DNA of 64,000 bases, taken from the NCBI RefSeq assembly GCF_029675105.1, contig NZ_JAQQFV010000004.1, positions 124,001-188,000 on the forward strand, in the 5' to 3' direction. The notes below the pieces were generated by a model. It saw only the letters and a program-made list of their open reading frames with translations. It ran no database searches and was not told the DNA's origin. The DNA comes from Nocardia anocheti (lineage in GTDB: Bacteria > Actinomycetota > Actinomycetes > Mycobacteriales > Mycobacteriaceae). The position numbers and the translations under genes were made by a program. This document shows, piece after piece, positions 34,252 to 42,772 of the stretch. How positions within the stretch are numbered: position 1 is the first letter of the stretch; every line of letters starts with the position of its first letter.

Positions 34252-34863
34252 ATGCCACACATTGACGAGCAAGCCAAGGACTGGCAGATGGCCACCGCGA
34301 AGCGGATCGGCGAAGCCGTTGCCACGGCGCGGGAACGGCAAGACATCACGGCTGCGAAGCTCTCAGAGCGAACCAAGCAGCTAGGTTTTCCGATCCACAG
34401 GACCGCTATAACCAAGATCGAGAATGGCAGCCGGTCAGGGAAAATGGACGTGTCAGAACTCATCGTGCTCGCCGCGGCCCTCGGCGTACCCCCCGTGCAG
34501 CTTCTCTATCCCCAGATGCCCGACGGACCGACTGAAGCGCTGCCCGGCGTCGAGTCGCTGAGCTCCGATGCGATGCTGTGGTTCTCGGGCGAGCGGGCCA
34601 CGCTCCGAGGGCGACGTTCCGAAGACATCGCCCCCGTTCACCTTTGCCGAACCGATCCCCGCCTCACACAGGCAACGCGCAGCTATGTCAACGCCAAGGA
34701 TGGCCTTGATGCCGCAGTGTCGCGGCGCGACCACCCCGAGATGCACCCCTACGAAGAGGTTCCGCCAGACGAGCTACAACAGGAGATTTCCCGCAAGGGG
34801 GGAAACGTCACGGACGCACGCGGCAGGGCGCTAGCGGCCGGTGGCGTGGTGGACGATGCCTAG
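34252..34863 (+). CDS. XRE-family repressor of the element
   Basis: 203 residues from ATG at 34252 (an ATG at 34222 would add 10 residues). The helix-turn-helix spans about 12-75 with RIGEAVATARERQDITAAKLSE and RTAITKIENGSRSGKMDVSELI. The C-terminal part is less ordered and ends in ALAAGGVVDDA. As the only gene facing the leftward operon it is the likely immunity repressor. Its end overlaps the integrase start by 8 nt. Confidence 0.8.
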   Translation: MPHIDEQAKDWQMATAKRIGEAVATARERQDITAAKLSERTKQLGFPIHRTAITKIENGSRSGKMDVSELIVLAAALGVPPVQLLYPQMPDGPTEALPGVESLSSDAMLWFSGERATLRGRRSEDIAPVHLCRTDPRLTQATRSYVNAKDGLDAAVSRRDHPEMHPYEEVPPDELQQEISRKGGNVTDARGRALAAGGVVDDA

Positions 34864-36055
34864 ACAGCGGATGGCGCCCGGCGAGTGGGGCGAGATCAAG
34901 CCGAAGAAGCCACGCAAGGGGCAAGAGGGGCTGCACATCGCGCACTGCTACGTGCGCGATGACGACGGACGGCGCCGCGAGGTCGAGAAATCCAGCCCGA
35001 AGAGTTGGGAAGATGCGCGCCGAAAAGTGTTGCGAGAGTTGCAATCTCGCCAGACTCCCGTGTCGTCCACTGCGCTTGTCACCGACAAGACGACGCTCTC
35101 CGAATTGTTCGAGGTGTGGCTCGGCACAAAGACCAAGATCAAGGGCCAGTCGGCCACCCAGTACCGGCGCGGATGGAAACGTAACGCCGACACCCAGATT
35201 GGCGCGCGACGGATTCGGGAGTTCCCCACGAGCCGCGCTGAGGCGCACCTGAAACAGATCACCGATCGCAGCGCGTCGGCCGGTAAGCAGCTGCGGACCA
35301 TCCTCGTTGGCATGTTCGCGCTGGCGGTCCGCTACGACGTACTGACGGTGAACCCGATTCGGGAGACTGCGGCCGTTCAGGTCAAGAAGGCCGAAGCACG
35401 CGCCGCGACGCCAGCCGAGTTCGTCACCATCCGCGCGGCGATCCGCGACTACTGCGACCGGCCGCGGCGCAACGGGCCGAAGCCAGGCCGGTTGTTGCCC
35501 GCGGTCGTCGACGTGCTCGCAGCGACAGGGTGCCGACCGAATGAGCTGCTGGCGGTGTACTGGCACGAGGTCGATCTGTTGGCGGACCCGCCGACGTTGA
35601 CGCTCACCGGGACGGTCATCGACCACGGCCAGGAGGAAGACGCGGACGGCAACCCGCTGCCCGTGCATCGCCAGGACGAACGCAAGGGCGGCGCACCACC
35701 CCACACGCTCATCCTGCCCGCGGGCGCGGTGGCCGCGCTTACCGAGATGGTCGGACAGTCCGGCGACGAGGGCCAGGTGTTCGCGAACCGCGACGGCGGA
35801 TGGATGAGTCTCGCGAATCTCCGGCGCTCACTGCGGGCCGCCCTGCCCGAGGAACTGAACTGGGTCACGCCGTACTCGTTCCGGCGGACGGTCGGAACAG
35901 TTGTCGATGCCGAGCTCGGACTAGCTGCCGCACAGCACCAGCTTTCGCACGCTCGGCAGTCGACTACCGAACAGCACTACGTCGAGCGCCGGACGGTCGG
36001 CCCGGACGTGCGCGCGGCGCTCGATCGCTTCGCGTCCGGGAAAGTACGGGATTGA
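34856..36055 (+). CDS. int: Tyrosine recombinase (integrase)
   Basis: 399 residues. An arm-binding N-terminal domain and a SAM-like core-binding domain (78-175) precede the catalytic domain. Catalytic residues are Arg227 (TGCRPNELL), Arg343 in PYSFRRT (the usual preceding His is Tyr340), His365 (LSHAR) and the nucleophile Tyr375 (TEQHYV). It directs integration at tRNA-Asn, whose gene lies 95 bp downstream. A candidate arm site lies inside the last codons (36040-36051). The ATG start overlaps the repressor gene, linking integrase to repressor transcription. Confidence 0.92.
   Translation: MPRQRMAPGEWGEIKPKKPRKGQEGLHIAHCYVRDDDGRRREVEKSSPKSWEDARRKVLRELQSRQTPVSSTALVTDKTTLSELFEVWLGTKTKIKGQSATQYRRGWKRNADTQIGARRIREFPTSRAEAHLKQITDRSASAGKQLRTILVGMFALAVRYDVLTVNPIRETAAVQVKKAEARAATPAEFVTIRAAIRDYCDRPRRNGPKPGRLLPAVVDVLAATGCRPNELLAVYWHEVDLLADPPTLTLTGTVIDHGQEEDADGNPLPVHRQDERKGGAPPHTLILPAGAVAALTEMVGQSGDEGQVFANRDGGWMSLANLRRSLRAALPEELNWVTPYSFRRTVGTVVDAELGLAAAQHQLSHARQSTTEQHYVERRTVGPDVRAALDRFASGKVRD
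36040..36051 (+). repeat. Candidate integrase arm site 3
   Basis: GAAAGTACGGGA, exact copy of site 2. It lies within the last codons of int, about 98 bp from the attR core. Confidence 0.6.
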
Positions 36056-36107
36056 ATATCAGGGGAAAATCCGGGGAAATCGGCAAGCACATACCCCGGA
36101 TACAAGT

Positions 36108-36145
36108 CAACCCCCTACCGGTTTGCACTGGTAGGGGGTTGTTTT
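36108..36145 (+). terminator. Rho-independent terminator of the integrase operon
   Basis: CAACCCCCTACC (36108-36119) pairs perfectly with GGTAGGGGGTTG (36130-36141) over a 10-nt loop and is followed by TTTT. It sits between int and attR. Confidence 0.88.
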
Positions 36146-36148
36146 CGC

Positions 36149-36183
36149 GCTCCCCCATCTGGACTCGAACCAGAAACCTGCCG
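36149..36183. repeat. attR core
   Basis: 35 bp identical to attL (27078-27112), forming the 3' half of the intact tRNA-Asn gene. The element therefore restores a functional tRNA on integration. Confidence 0.93.
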
Positions 36184-36222
36184 ATTAACAGTCGGCTGCT
36201 CTGCCAATTGAGCTATAGGGGA
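36150..36222 (-). tRNA. tRNA-Asn(GTT)
   Basis: The cloverleaf is complete: acceptor TCCCCTA/TGGGGGA with discriminator G, D-arm GCTCAATTGGCAGAGC, anticodon loop CTGTTAA (GTT), and T-arm with GGTTCGAGTCC. No CCA is encoded. Its 3' half is the attR core, and its own ancestral terminator is now at 27032-27070. Confidence 0.97.
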
Positions 36223-36434
36223 TTGCCCCGGGTGGTTAGACTCGGGCGGTCGGCCTTGGCGGGCTGACCGAGATGAAACTTTAGCGCATGGGGTTGCTGG
36301 TTCCCAAATCGGGGCTCTACCTGCGGACATGCGGCGTATAACGATGTGCGGACAATGGGTGGGCGGATCGACATCGGTGGGGCTGCTGGGGCAGGATGGA
36401 GCGGCCAAACGAACGTGGGAGGAGCTCCAAGAAG

Positions 36435-36680
36435 ATGCTGCGGTTGATCATCGGCGTAGCGGCCGGGTATGTGCTGGGCACCAAGGCCGGGCGCGCGCGC
36501 TACGAGCAGATCAGTGCGGCGACGCGAGCGGTCACCGGGTCGCCGGTGACCAAGAAGCTGGTGTCGGTGAGCCGACAGAAGCTGTCGGACAAGTTGAGCA
36601 CGCAGCCCAAGCTGGAGCCGATGGAGCCCATCGACGAACGCACCACGGTGCTGATCCCGCACAACCAGCTGCGCCGCTGA
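36435..36680 (+). CDS. Small membrane-associated protein (YtxH-like)
   Basis: 81 residues from ATG at 36435. GGAGGAG lies about 8 nt before it. The N-terminal glycine-containing helix MLRLIIGVAAGYVLGTKAGRARYE is typical of short actinobacterial YtxH-like proteins beside dnaG. A basic, then acidic tail follows, ending in LIPHNQLRR. It is convergent with dnaG; the stops are 2 bp apart. Function unknown. Confidence 0.75.
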   Translation: MLRLIIGVAAGYVLGTKAGRARYEQISAATRAVTGSPVTKKLVSVSRQKLSDKLSTQPKLEPMEPIDERTTVLIPHNQLRR

Positions 36681-36681
36681 C

Positions 36682-38610
36682 TCAGGCGCCCGCCGCGAAG
36701 CCCTCGCTGCCCATCGCCTGGGCGGCGAGGCTCTTGCGGTACTGCTCGAGTGCCACCAGGTCGCCGAACAGGGCCATGTAGGTGTCGGGTTCCTCGCTGG
36801 CCGACAGGCGCTGCAGCTTGGACTTCAGTTCGGCGATCTGGCGGCCCACCCAGGCTTCCTGGGTGCGCGCCAGGATGCCGGTGATGAAGCGCGGGATGTC
36901 GTTCTGGGAGCGCACCGGCAGCTGTTCGTTGGCCAGTTCGGAGACCAGGGCGCGGATCATCAGGTCGTCGGTGTGGTCGGCGACGGCGGCGACCCATTCG
37001 GCGCCGCTGAGTCCGGCCGCGGTGCCGCCCGCCTTGGCGATCATGATCCGGACCGCGATGTAGGCGGGGTGGGTGTAGGCGGCGGTGTCGATGGAGTCGA
37101 ACACCGCGCCCGCGATGCCGGGGTATTGCAGTGCGGCGCCGAGGGATTGACGCTGGGCGAACAGCACCGGGTCGTTGGGCGCCGGGCGCACCGAGGAGCT
37201 CTCCTCGACGCGGGGCGCGGTGGCGGGGGCGGGGCGTCCGGGGGTCTTGCCGTTCTGGGCGGCGCCGCCCATCCGGTTCTTCTTGGCTTCCTCGCCGACG
37301 CGGCGCACCACGAGTTGGATGTCGTCCCAGCCGACCCAGCCCGCCAGCTTGGTGGCGTAGCCCTTGCGGGTGGCGTTGTCCTTGATCTGGGCGACCACGG
37401 GCACGGTGCGGCGCAGGGCCTCGACCCTGCCCTCGACATCGTCGAGGTTGTGTTCGGCCAGCAGGCCGCGAATCACGAACTCGTAGAGGGGGGTTCGGCG
37501 GGCGACCAGGTCGCGCACGGCGGCGTCGCCGGAGTGCTGACGCAGCTCGCACGGGTCCTGGCCGTCGGGGGCGATGGCGATGTAGGTCTGGCCCGCCAGG
37601 CGCTGGTCGCCGCTGAAGGCTTTCAAGGCGGCGGCCTGACCGGCGGCGTCACCGTCGAAGGTGTAGATGATCTCGCCGCGCCAGAAGTTGTCGTCCATCA
37701 GCAGCCTGCGCAGCACCTGCAGGTGCTCCTCGCCGAAGGCGGTGCCGCAGGAGGCGACGGCGGTCTTGACCCCGGCCAGGTGCATGGCCATCACGTCGGT
37801 GTAGCCCTCGACGACGACGGCCTGGTGGCCCTTGGAGATCTCGCGCTTGGCGTGGTCGAGGCCGAACAGCACCTGAGACTTCTTGTACAGCAGGGTTTCC
37901 GGCGTGTTCACGTACTTGCCGGGCATGGTGTCGTCGTCGAAGAGCTTGCGCGCGCCGAAGCCGATCACCTCGCCGCCGAGATTGCGGATCGGCCAGAGCA
38001 GCCGACGGTGGAACCGGTCGATGGGGCCGCGCTTGCCCTGCTTGGACAGCCCGGCCGCTTCCAGTTCCTTGAACTCGAAGCCCTTGCGCAGCAGGTGTTT
38101 CGTGAGCACGTCCCAGCCGCCGGGCGCGTAGCCGCAGCCGAACTGCTGGGCGGCGGCGCCGTCGAAATTGCGGTCGGTCAGGTATTTGCGCGCGGTCTCG
38201 GCCTCGGGCTCGCGCAGCTGGGCCATGTAGAACTCGTGCGCGGCGGCATTGGCGGCGACCAGGCGCGAGCGGGTGCCACGGTCGCGTTGGACCGAGGTGC
38301 CGCCGCCCTCGTAGTTGATCTGGTAGCCGATCCGGTCGGCCATCTGCTCGACGGCCTCGACGAAACCGATGTGCTCGATCTGCTGCAGGAACTTGTAGAC
38401 GTCACCGCCCTCGCCGCAGCCGAAGCAGTGGAACAGGCCGTGGTTGGGCCGCACGTGGAACGAGGGGGACTTCTCGTCGTGGAAGGGGCACAGGCCCTTG
38501 ATCGAGTCGGCGCCCGCGCGCTTGAGCGCGACGTACTCGCCGACCACATCCTCGATCCGGACCCGGTCGCGGATCGCCGCGATATCGCGATCTGGGATTC
38601 GTCCGGCCAC
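36682..38610 (-). CDS. dnaG: DNA primase
   Basis: 642 residues, full length. The CHC2 zinc finger has Cys41, His44, Cys62 and Cys65 (CPFHDEKSPSFHV, HCFGCG). The catalytic Toprim core has VVEGYTDVMAMH and the DGDAAGQAA acidic motif. A C-terminal DnaB-interaction region lies beyond a Pro-rich linker (about 445-480). It makes RNA primers at the replication fork. The neighbour dgt is upstream on the same strand, 23 bp away, as in M. tuberculosis (Rv2343c-Rv2344c). Confidence 0.97.
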   Translation of the reverse strand: MAGRIPDRDIAAIRDRVRIEDVVGEYVALKRAGADSIKGLCPFHDEKSPSFHVRPNHGLFHCFGCGEGGDVYKFLQQIEHIGFVEAVEQMADRIGYQINYEGGGTSVQRDRGTRSRLVAANAAAHEFYMAQLREPEAETARKYLTDRNFDGAAAQQFGCGYAPGGWDVLTKHLLRKGFEFKELEAAGLSKQGKRGPIDRFHRRLLWPIRNLGGEVIGFGARKLFDDDTMPGKYVNTPETLLYKKSQVLFGLDHAKREISKGHQAVVVEGYTDVMAMHLAGVKTAVASCGTAFGEEHLQVLRRLLMDDNFWRGEIIYTFDGDAAGQAAALKAFSGDQRLAGQTYIAIAPDGQDPCELRQHSGDAAVRDLVARRTPLYEFVIRGLLAEHNLDDVEGRVEALRRTVPVVAQIKDNATRKGYATKLAGWVGWDDIQLVVRRVGEEAKKNRMGGAAQNGKTPGRPAPATAPRVEESSSVRPAPNDPVLFAQRQSLGAALQYPGIAGAVFDSIDTAAYTHPAYIAVRIMIAKAGGTAAGLSGAEWVAAVADHTDDLMIRALVSELANEQLPVRSQNDIPRFITGILARTQEAWVGRQIAELKSKLQRLSASEEPDTYMALFGDLVALEQYRKSLAAQAMGSEGFAAGA

Positions 38611-38633
38611 GAGCGAAGTCTAGTGGGTGCGGC

Positions 38634-39887
38634 TCAGCGGCAGTCCAGCGAGGCGGCGACGCGCTCGAAGCGGCTCTCGGTATAGGAGGCGATCTGGTCG
38701 ATCACCACGCGCACGCGGGCGGTGTCGTCGGTGGCGGCGTTCCACCAGGGCAGCATCTGGTCGTCCAGGTGGGCGGGCGCGGTGGTGAGCAGGCGGTCGG
38801 CGACGGCCTGCACGCGCTCGCGCTGGGTCTGCTGGCGGGCCAGGTGACCGCGGTCGGAGCGCACGTAGCGCAGGGCGACGGTCTTGAGCACGGCGACCTC
38901 GGCGGCGACGATCGGCGGCACGATCAGGTCGGCCTGGTAGCGGATGAGCGGGCCGGGGCCGTAGCGCTGGTGGGTGGCCGCGATGGCAGCGGTGGCGAAG
39001 CGGCCGACGAGTTCGCTGGTGAGCCGTTTGAGCGCGACCGAGGCGGCGAAGGTGCCGTCGTAGTGCGCGGCCTGGGCCACCACGTCGAGTTCGGACAGGC
39101 GCTGCGCGGCGGCGGCGAGCGCGTCGACGGACTGGTCGGGGTGCTGGCCGTGGCCCTGCTCGGCGAGGGCGGCCTGCTCGGCGGGGTCGGCCAGGGCGCG
39201 CAGGTCGATGCGGCCGACGATCACGCCGTCCTCGACGTCGTGCACCGAGTAGGCGACGTCGTCGGACCAGTCCATGATCTGGCATTCCAGGCTCTGGGTG
39301 CGCTCGGGCGCGTCCTTGCGGATCCAGGCCAGGCGCTCGAGGTCGTCGTCGTAGGCGCCGAACTTGGTGCCGGACCCGGCGCGGCCCCACGGGTACTTGA
39401 TGGTGGCGTCCAGGGCGGCGCGAGTGAGGTTGAGCCCGGAGCTCTCCCCCGCCGCGTCGAGGACCTTGGGTTCCAGGCGGGTCAGGATGCGCAGGTTCTG
39501 CGCGTTGCCCTCGAAACCGCCGTACTCGTCGGCGAATTCGTCGAGCGCGCGTTCGCCGTTGTGGCCGTAGGGTGGGTGGCCGATGTCGTGGGCCAGGCCC
39601 GCGAGGTCGACCAGGTCGGGGTCGGCGCCCAGGCCGTCGGCGATGCTGCGGCCGATCTGGGCGACCTCGAGCGAATGGGTGAGCCGGGTGCGCGGGGTGT
39701 CGCCTTCGCGCGGGCCCATGACCTGGGTCTTGTCGGCCAGGCGGCGCAGCGCGGCCGAGTGCAGCACGCGGGCCCGGTCGCGGGCGAACTCGCTGCGGTG
39801 ACCGTTGCCGGGGGCGTCGGGCCAGGCGATCTTGCCGGGCTCGGGGACCATGCGTTCCCGGTCGTGCGCGGTGTAGCCGTCGGTCAT
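38634..39887 (-). CDS. dgt: dGTP triphosphohydrolase-like HD protein
   Basis: 417 residues. The HD phosphohydrolase signature is [16 protein letters not shown], with a preceding [15 protein letters not shown] histidine and a later [14 protein letters not shown] aspartate. It removes triphosphate from dNTPs to balance pools. ATG at 39887. The order dgt-dnaG is conserved in mycobacteria. The preferred nucleotide in this family varies and cannot be told. Confidence 0.93.
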   Translation of the reverse strand: MTDGYTAHDRERMVPEPGKIAWPDAPGNGHRSEFARDRARVLHSAALRRLADKTQVMGPREGDTPRTRLTHSLEVAQIGRSIADGLGADPDLVDLAGLAHDIGHPPYGHNGERALDEFADEYGGFEGNAQNLRILTRLEPKVLDAAGESSGLNLTRAALDATIKYPWGRAGSGTKFGAYDDDLERLAWIRKDAPERTQSLECQIMDWSDDVAYSVHDVEDGVIVGRIDLRALADPAEQAALAEQGHGQHPDQSVDALAAAAQRLSELDVVAQAAHYDGTFAASVALKRLTSELVGRFATAAIAATHQRYGPGPLIRYQADLIVPPIVAAEVAVLKTVALRYVRSDRGHLARQQTQRERVQAVADRLLTTAPAHLDDQMLPWWNAATDDTARVRVVIDQIASYTESRFERVAASLDCR

Positions 39888-39888
39888 C

Positions 39889-40509
39889 TCACTGTCCCGC
39901 CTCGTAGGGGAAGTCCGCCGAGAAATGGCTCAGCTGGTACCACAGCAGCGCCCCCGTCTCGCGGGCGATGCCGTGGAACTGCGACTCCCTGGTGTAGACG
40001 GCCGGGCCGGTGCGGGTGGGTGCGGTCCACGCGCGCAGACCGGCGTCCCTGGCCATGGTTCTGGTGCGGAGTGAATGCCACGGATCGCTCACGAGTACAG
40101 CCGATGACAACCCGCGTTCGCGCATGGCGGCGGCGACGGCTTCGATGCTGCGCAGGGTGTCGGAGCCGGTCTCCACGGCCAGGACGTGGTCGCCGGGCAC
40201 GCCGTTGTCCTCGAGGTAGCGCTTGCCCGAGGCGGCCTCGGTGTAGAGGTCACCTTCCTGTTTGCCGCCGACGGTGATCACCATCGGCGCGACGCCCGCC
40301 GCGTAGAGCCGTCCGGCCTGGTAGAGCCGGGCCTCGAACACCGAGGACGGGGTGCCCGAGTACTGCGCGGCACCGAGCACGACGATGGCGTCGGCCGGGG
40401 TGTAGTCGTCGATCCGGGCGACCTGCCACACCCGCACCGCCGTCCCGCCGACGAGCACGATCCCGATCACCACAGCCCCCGCGATCAACCGGCCGATCCA
40501 CAGCGACAT
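39889..40509 (-). CDS. YdcF/SanA-type (DUF218) membrane-anchored protein
   Basis: 206 residues from ATG at 40509; a GTG at 40602 would add 31 basic residues of poorer coding quality. One N-terminal membrane helix ([22 protein letters not shown]) precedes the DUF218 domain with [41 protein letters not shown] and [11 protein letters not shown]. These proteins are linked to envelope and lipid-cycle handling; the reaction is not established. The stop is 1 bp from the dgt start, so they may be co-transcribed. Confidence 0.83.
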   Translation of the reverse strand: MSLWIGRLIAGAVVIGIVLVGGTAVRVWQVARIDDYTPADAIVVLGAAQYSGTPSSVFEARLYQAGRLYAAGVAPMVITVGGKQEGDLYTEAASGKRYLEDNGVPGDHVLAVETGSDTLRSIEAVAAAMRERGLSSAVLVSDPWHSLRTRTMARDAGLRAWTAPTRTGPAVYTRESQFHGIARETGALLWYQLSHFSADFPYEAGQ

Positions 40510-40617
40510 CGTCGGCACCAGCCCACGCGGACGCCTGGCGTCCGGGGCGGTGGCCGTTCGCGAGAAACCCGATTTCACCTTCGTCAGTCTGCCAGGTGAC
40601 ACCGACGGCTCGCGTCC

Positions 40618-41493
40618 TCAGCGGTCACCGCCGGATTCCGGTCGGGTGAAATCCGCACCGGCGGGTCCGGCGAGTGCGACGAACGAGTGGACCAGTGGAT
40701 TCGGCGCGGCCGAGGGCCAAGCCAGCACCAGGCTGCTCGGCGGCTTGTCGGCCAGCGGCACGACCACGAGCCCCTCGGCGACCGGATGCCCCAGCGGAGT
40801 GAGTCCGACGGTGCCGTTCCACAGGACCGTCTGCTGACATTCGTGGACGGTGCGCACGACCGGACCGCTGTCGGGATCGGTCGGGTGCGACCAGTACGCG
40901 CGCCAGATCGGATCGACGTCACGGGGCAACTGGAACCACTGCCGGTCGGTGAGCTGGTCGAGCCGCAGACGCGCGTGGCCGGTCAGCGGATCGTCGGCGC
41001 GCAGCACGACGCCGACGGGATCGGTGCGCAGGACCAGGGTCGCGATGCCGGTGTCGTCGAACGGGGTGCGGGTGAGGGCGAGGTCGACGCGTCCGGAGCG
41101 CAATCCCGCTGTCGGGTCGGTGAAGTCGCCCTCGCGGACGTGGACGCGCACCTCGGGATGCCGCGCGCGGTACACGGCGGCGAGGCGGGCGCCGGTGTGC
41201 TCGCCGAAGGTTCCCAGCGTGAGCGTGGAGGTTCCGGCGGCGAGCGCGACCCGGGTGCGCAGTCGGTCGGCACGGTCGAGCAGGTCGCGGGCCTCAGCTG
41301 CCAGGGCCGATCCGGCCGGGGTGAGGCTCACGCCCGACGGCGATCGGATCAGCAGTTCGGCGCCGAGCTCGGCTTCGAGTTGTCGGATCGCCCGGCTCAG
41401 CGGCGGCTGGGTCATGTGCAGCCGGGCGGCGGCGCGGCCGAAGTGCAGTTCCTCGGCCACCGCCGTGAAGTACCGGAGCAGACGGAGGTCCAT
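40618..41493 (-). CDS. LysR-family transcriptional regulator
   Basis: 291 residues. The helix-turn-helix at the start is canonical (LRYFTAVAEELHFGRAAARLHMTQPPLSRAIRQLEAELGA), and a periplasmic-binding-like effector domain follows from about residue 90. It faces a DoxX gene divergently across 82 bp and probably controls it. The effector is unknown. Confidence 0.92.
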   Translation of the reverse strand: MDLRLLRYFTAVAEELHFGRAAARLHMTQPPLSRAIRQLEAELGAELLIRSPSGVSLTPAGSALAAEARDLLDRADRLRTRVALAAGTSTLTLGTFGEHTGARLAAVYRARHPEVRVHVREGDFTDPTAGLRSGRVDLALTRTPFDDTGIATLVLRTDPVGVVLRADDPLTGHARLRLDQLTDRQWFQLPRDVDPIWRAYWSHPTDPDSGPVVRTVHECQQTVLWNGTVGLTPLGHPVAEGLVVVPLADKPPSSLVLAWPSAAPNPLVHSFVALAGPAGADFTRPESGGDR

Positions 41494-41575
41494 GAGCTGC
41501 GACGATACCGGCTCGGTATCGGGCGTGCGAGATCGGACTTGGACGGTGACCTACGCGCGGTGGTCGGGTGGAGCC

Positions 41576-41992
41576 ATGAGTGTCGTTGTCCTGATCGGAC
41601 GAATCCTGTTCTCGTCGTTGTTCCTCGGTGCCGGTATCGGCCATCTGACCGCGATCACCGACTCCGCGCGGTATGCCGCCGGTCGGGGCATTCCGGCACC
41701 GGTCGTCGCGGTGTCGGCCTCGGGAGCCGCGATGATCGTGGCCGCCACGAGCGTGCTGCTGGGCGTGTGGGGTGATCTCGGATCACTGGTGCTGGTGGCG
41801 TTCCTGGTGCCGACAGCGTTCCTGATGCACGCGTTCTGGAAGGAGAGCGACGCCGAGACACGTCAGCACGAGATGGTCCACTTCAACAAGGACATCGCCC
41901 TGGCCGGGGCGGCGCTGGTGTTCTTCGCGGTCTTCGCCGGGGCGGGCGAGGTGGGGCTCACTCTCACCGGGCCCGCCTTCACCTGGCGCTGA
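41576..41992 (+). CDS. DoxX family membrane protein
   Basis: 138 residues from ATG at 41576. Four helices (VVLIGRILFSSLFLGAGIGHL, PVVAVSASGAAMIVAATSVLL, LGSLVLVAFLVPTAFLMHAFW, IALAGAALVFFAVFAG) and the family MHAFWKE.D element are present. It is the probable target of the divergent LysR regulator and the third DoxX-type gene in this window. Confidence 0.87.
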   Translation: MSVVVLIGRILFSSLFLGAGIGHLTAITDSARYAAGRGIPAPVVAVSASGAAMIVAATSVLLGVWGDLGSLVLVAFLVPTAFLMHAFWKESDAETRQHEMVHFNKDIALAGAALVFFAVFAGAGEVGLTLTGPAFTWR

Positions 41993-42022
41993 CATCGGAC
42001 AGCGCACCGGGGTCCGAACCGC

Positions 42023-42700
42023 TCACCAGCCGCGTTCGCGCCATTCGGGGAGGTGGGGGCGGTCGGCGCCGAGGGTGGTGTCGTCGCCGTGGCCGGGGTA
42101 GACGGCGGTGTCGTCGGGGTAGCGGTCGAAGAGTTTGGTGGTGACGTCGGTGAGGAGGGTGTCGAAGTCGGTGGGGTTGTGGGTCTTGCCGACGCCGCCG
42201 GGGAACAACGAGTCGCCGGTGAAGAGGTGGGTGCGGTGGGCGCCGTCGACGAGGGCGAGGGCGATCGAGCCGGGGGTGTGGCCGCGCAGGTGGATGACTT
42301 CCAGGGCGAGGTCGCCGAGTGGGAGGGTGTCGCCGTCGGCGAGTAGGCGGTCGGGCGGGACCGGGAGGGCGTCGGCGTCGAGGGGGTGGGCGGCAGTCGG
42401 GGCGCCGACGGCGGTGGTGACCTCGGTGAGGGCCTGCCAGTGGTCGGGGTGCTGGTGGGTGGTGACGATCAGTTCGATCTGGCCGGGCGTTTCCTGGGTG
42501 GTGAGCTGGATGACGCGCGGCGCTTCGTTGGCGGCGTCGATGAGGATCGCGGCGCCGGTGGTGGTGCTCTGTACGAGGTAGGTGTTGTTGTCCATCGGGC
42601 CGACGGACATCTTCACGATCCTGGCCCCGGGCACATCGCGCTGCTGGGCGGGCCCGCCCGCGGTGACGTGTCCGGTGTAGAGGCGATCGACTGTGACCAT
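42023..42700 (-). CDS. MBL-fold hydrolase (glyoxalase II-like)
   Basis: 225 residues from ATG at 42700. The zinc motif is HQHPDHW, with later LRGHTPGSIAL, FTGDSLFPGGVG and a terminal YPGHGDDT histidine. It resembles bacterial hydroxyacylglutathione hydrolase-like proteins; in a mycothiol organism the thioester substrate would differ. It is convergent with the DoxX gene and divergent from the TPM protein. Confidence 0.88.
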   Translation of the reverse strand: MVTVDRLYTGHVTAGGPAQQRDVPGARIVKMSVGPMDNNTYLVQSTTTGAAILIDAANEAPRVIQLTTQETPGQIELIVTTHQHPDHWQALTEVTTAVGAPTAAHPLDADALPVPPDRLLADGDTLPLGDLALEVIHLRGHTPGSIALALVDGAHRTHLFTGDSLFPGGVGKTHNPTDFDTLLTDVTTKLFDRYPDDTAVYPGHGDDTTLGADRPHLPEWRERGW

Positions 42701-42772
42701 GCGCCGATCGTAGAAGCCACGCGGTGCGCCGTCGCGCCCACGTGCGCGGGGCGCGCCCGTTAGATTCGACAC

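Larger units (their letters stand above)
27078..36183. mobile_element. Integrated phiRv1/phiRv2-like phage satellite or prophage remnant in tRNA-Asn
   Basis: The element is bounded by 35-bp identical cores, one of them inside an intact tRNA-Asn. It carries integrase and repressor rightward, a leftward early/replication/capsid train, and a cargo module at the left end. It has a capsid gene and a RepA-like ATPase but no recognisable terminase, portal, protease, tail, lysis, relaxase or FtsK/TraB gene, at only 9.1 kb. That composition resembles the roughly 10-kb phiRv1 and phiRv2 elements of M. tuberculosis. Confidence 0.85.

Noticed and set aside
27078..36183. An integrative conjugative element (AICE)
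   Set aside because: There is no FtsK/TraB-like translocase or relaxase, while a phage capsid gene is present.
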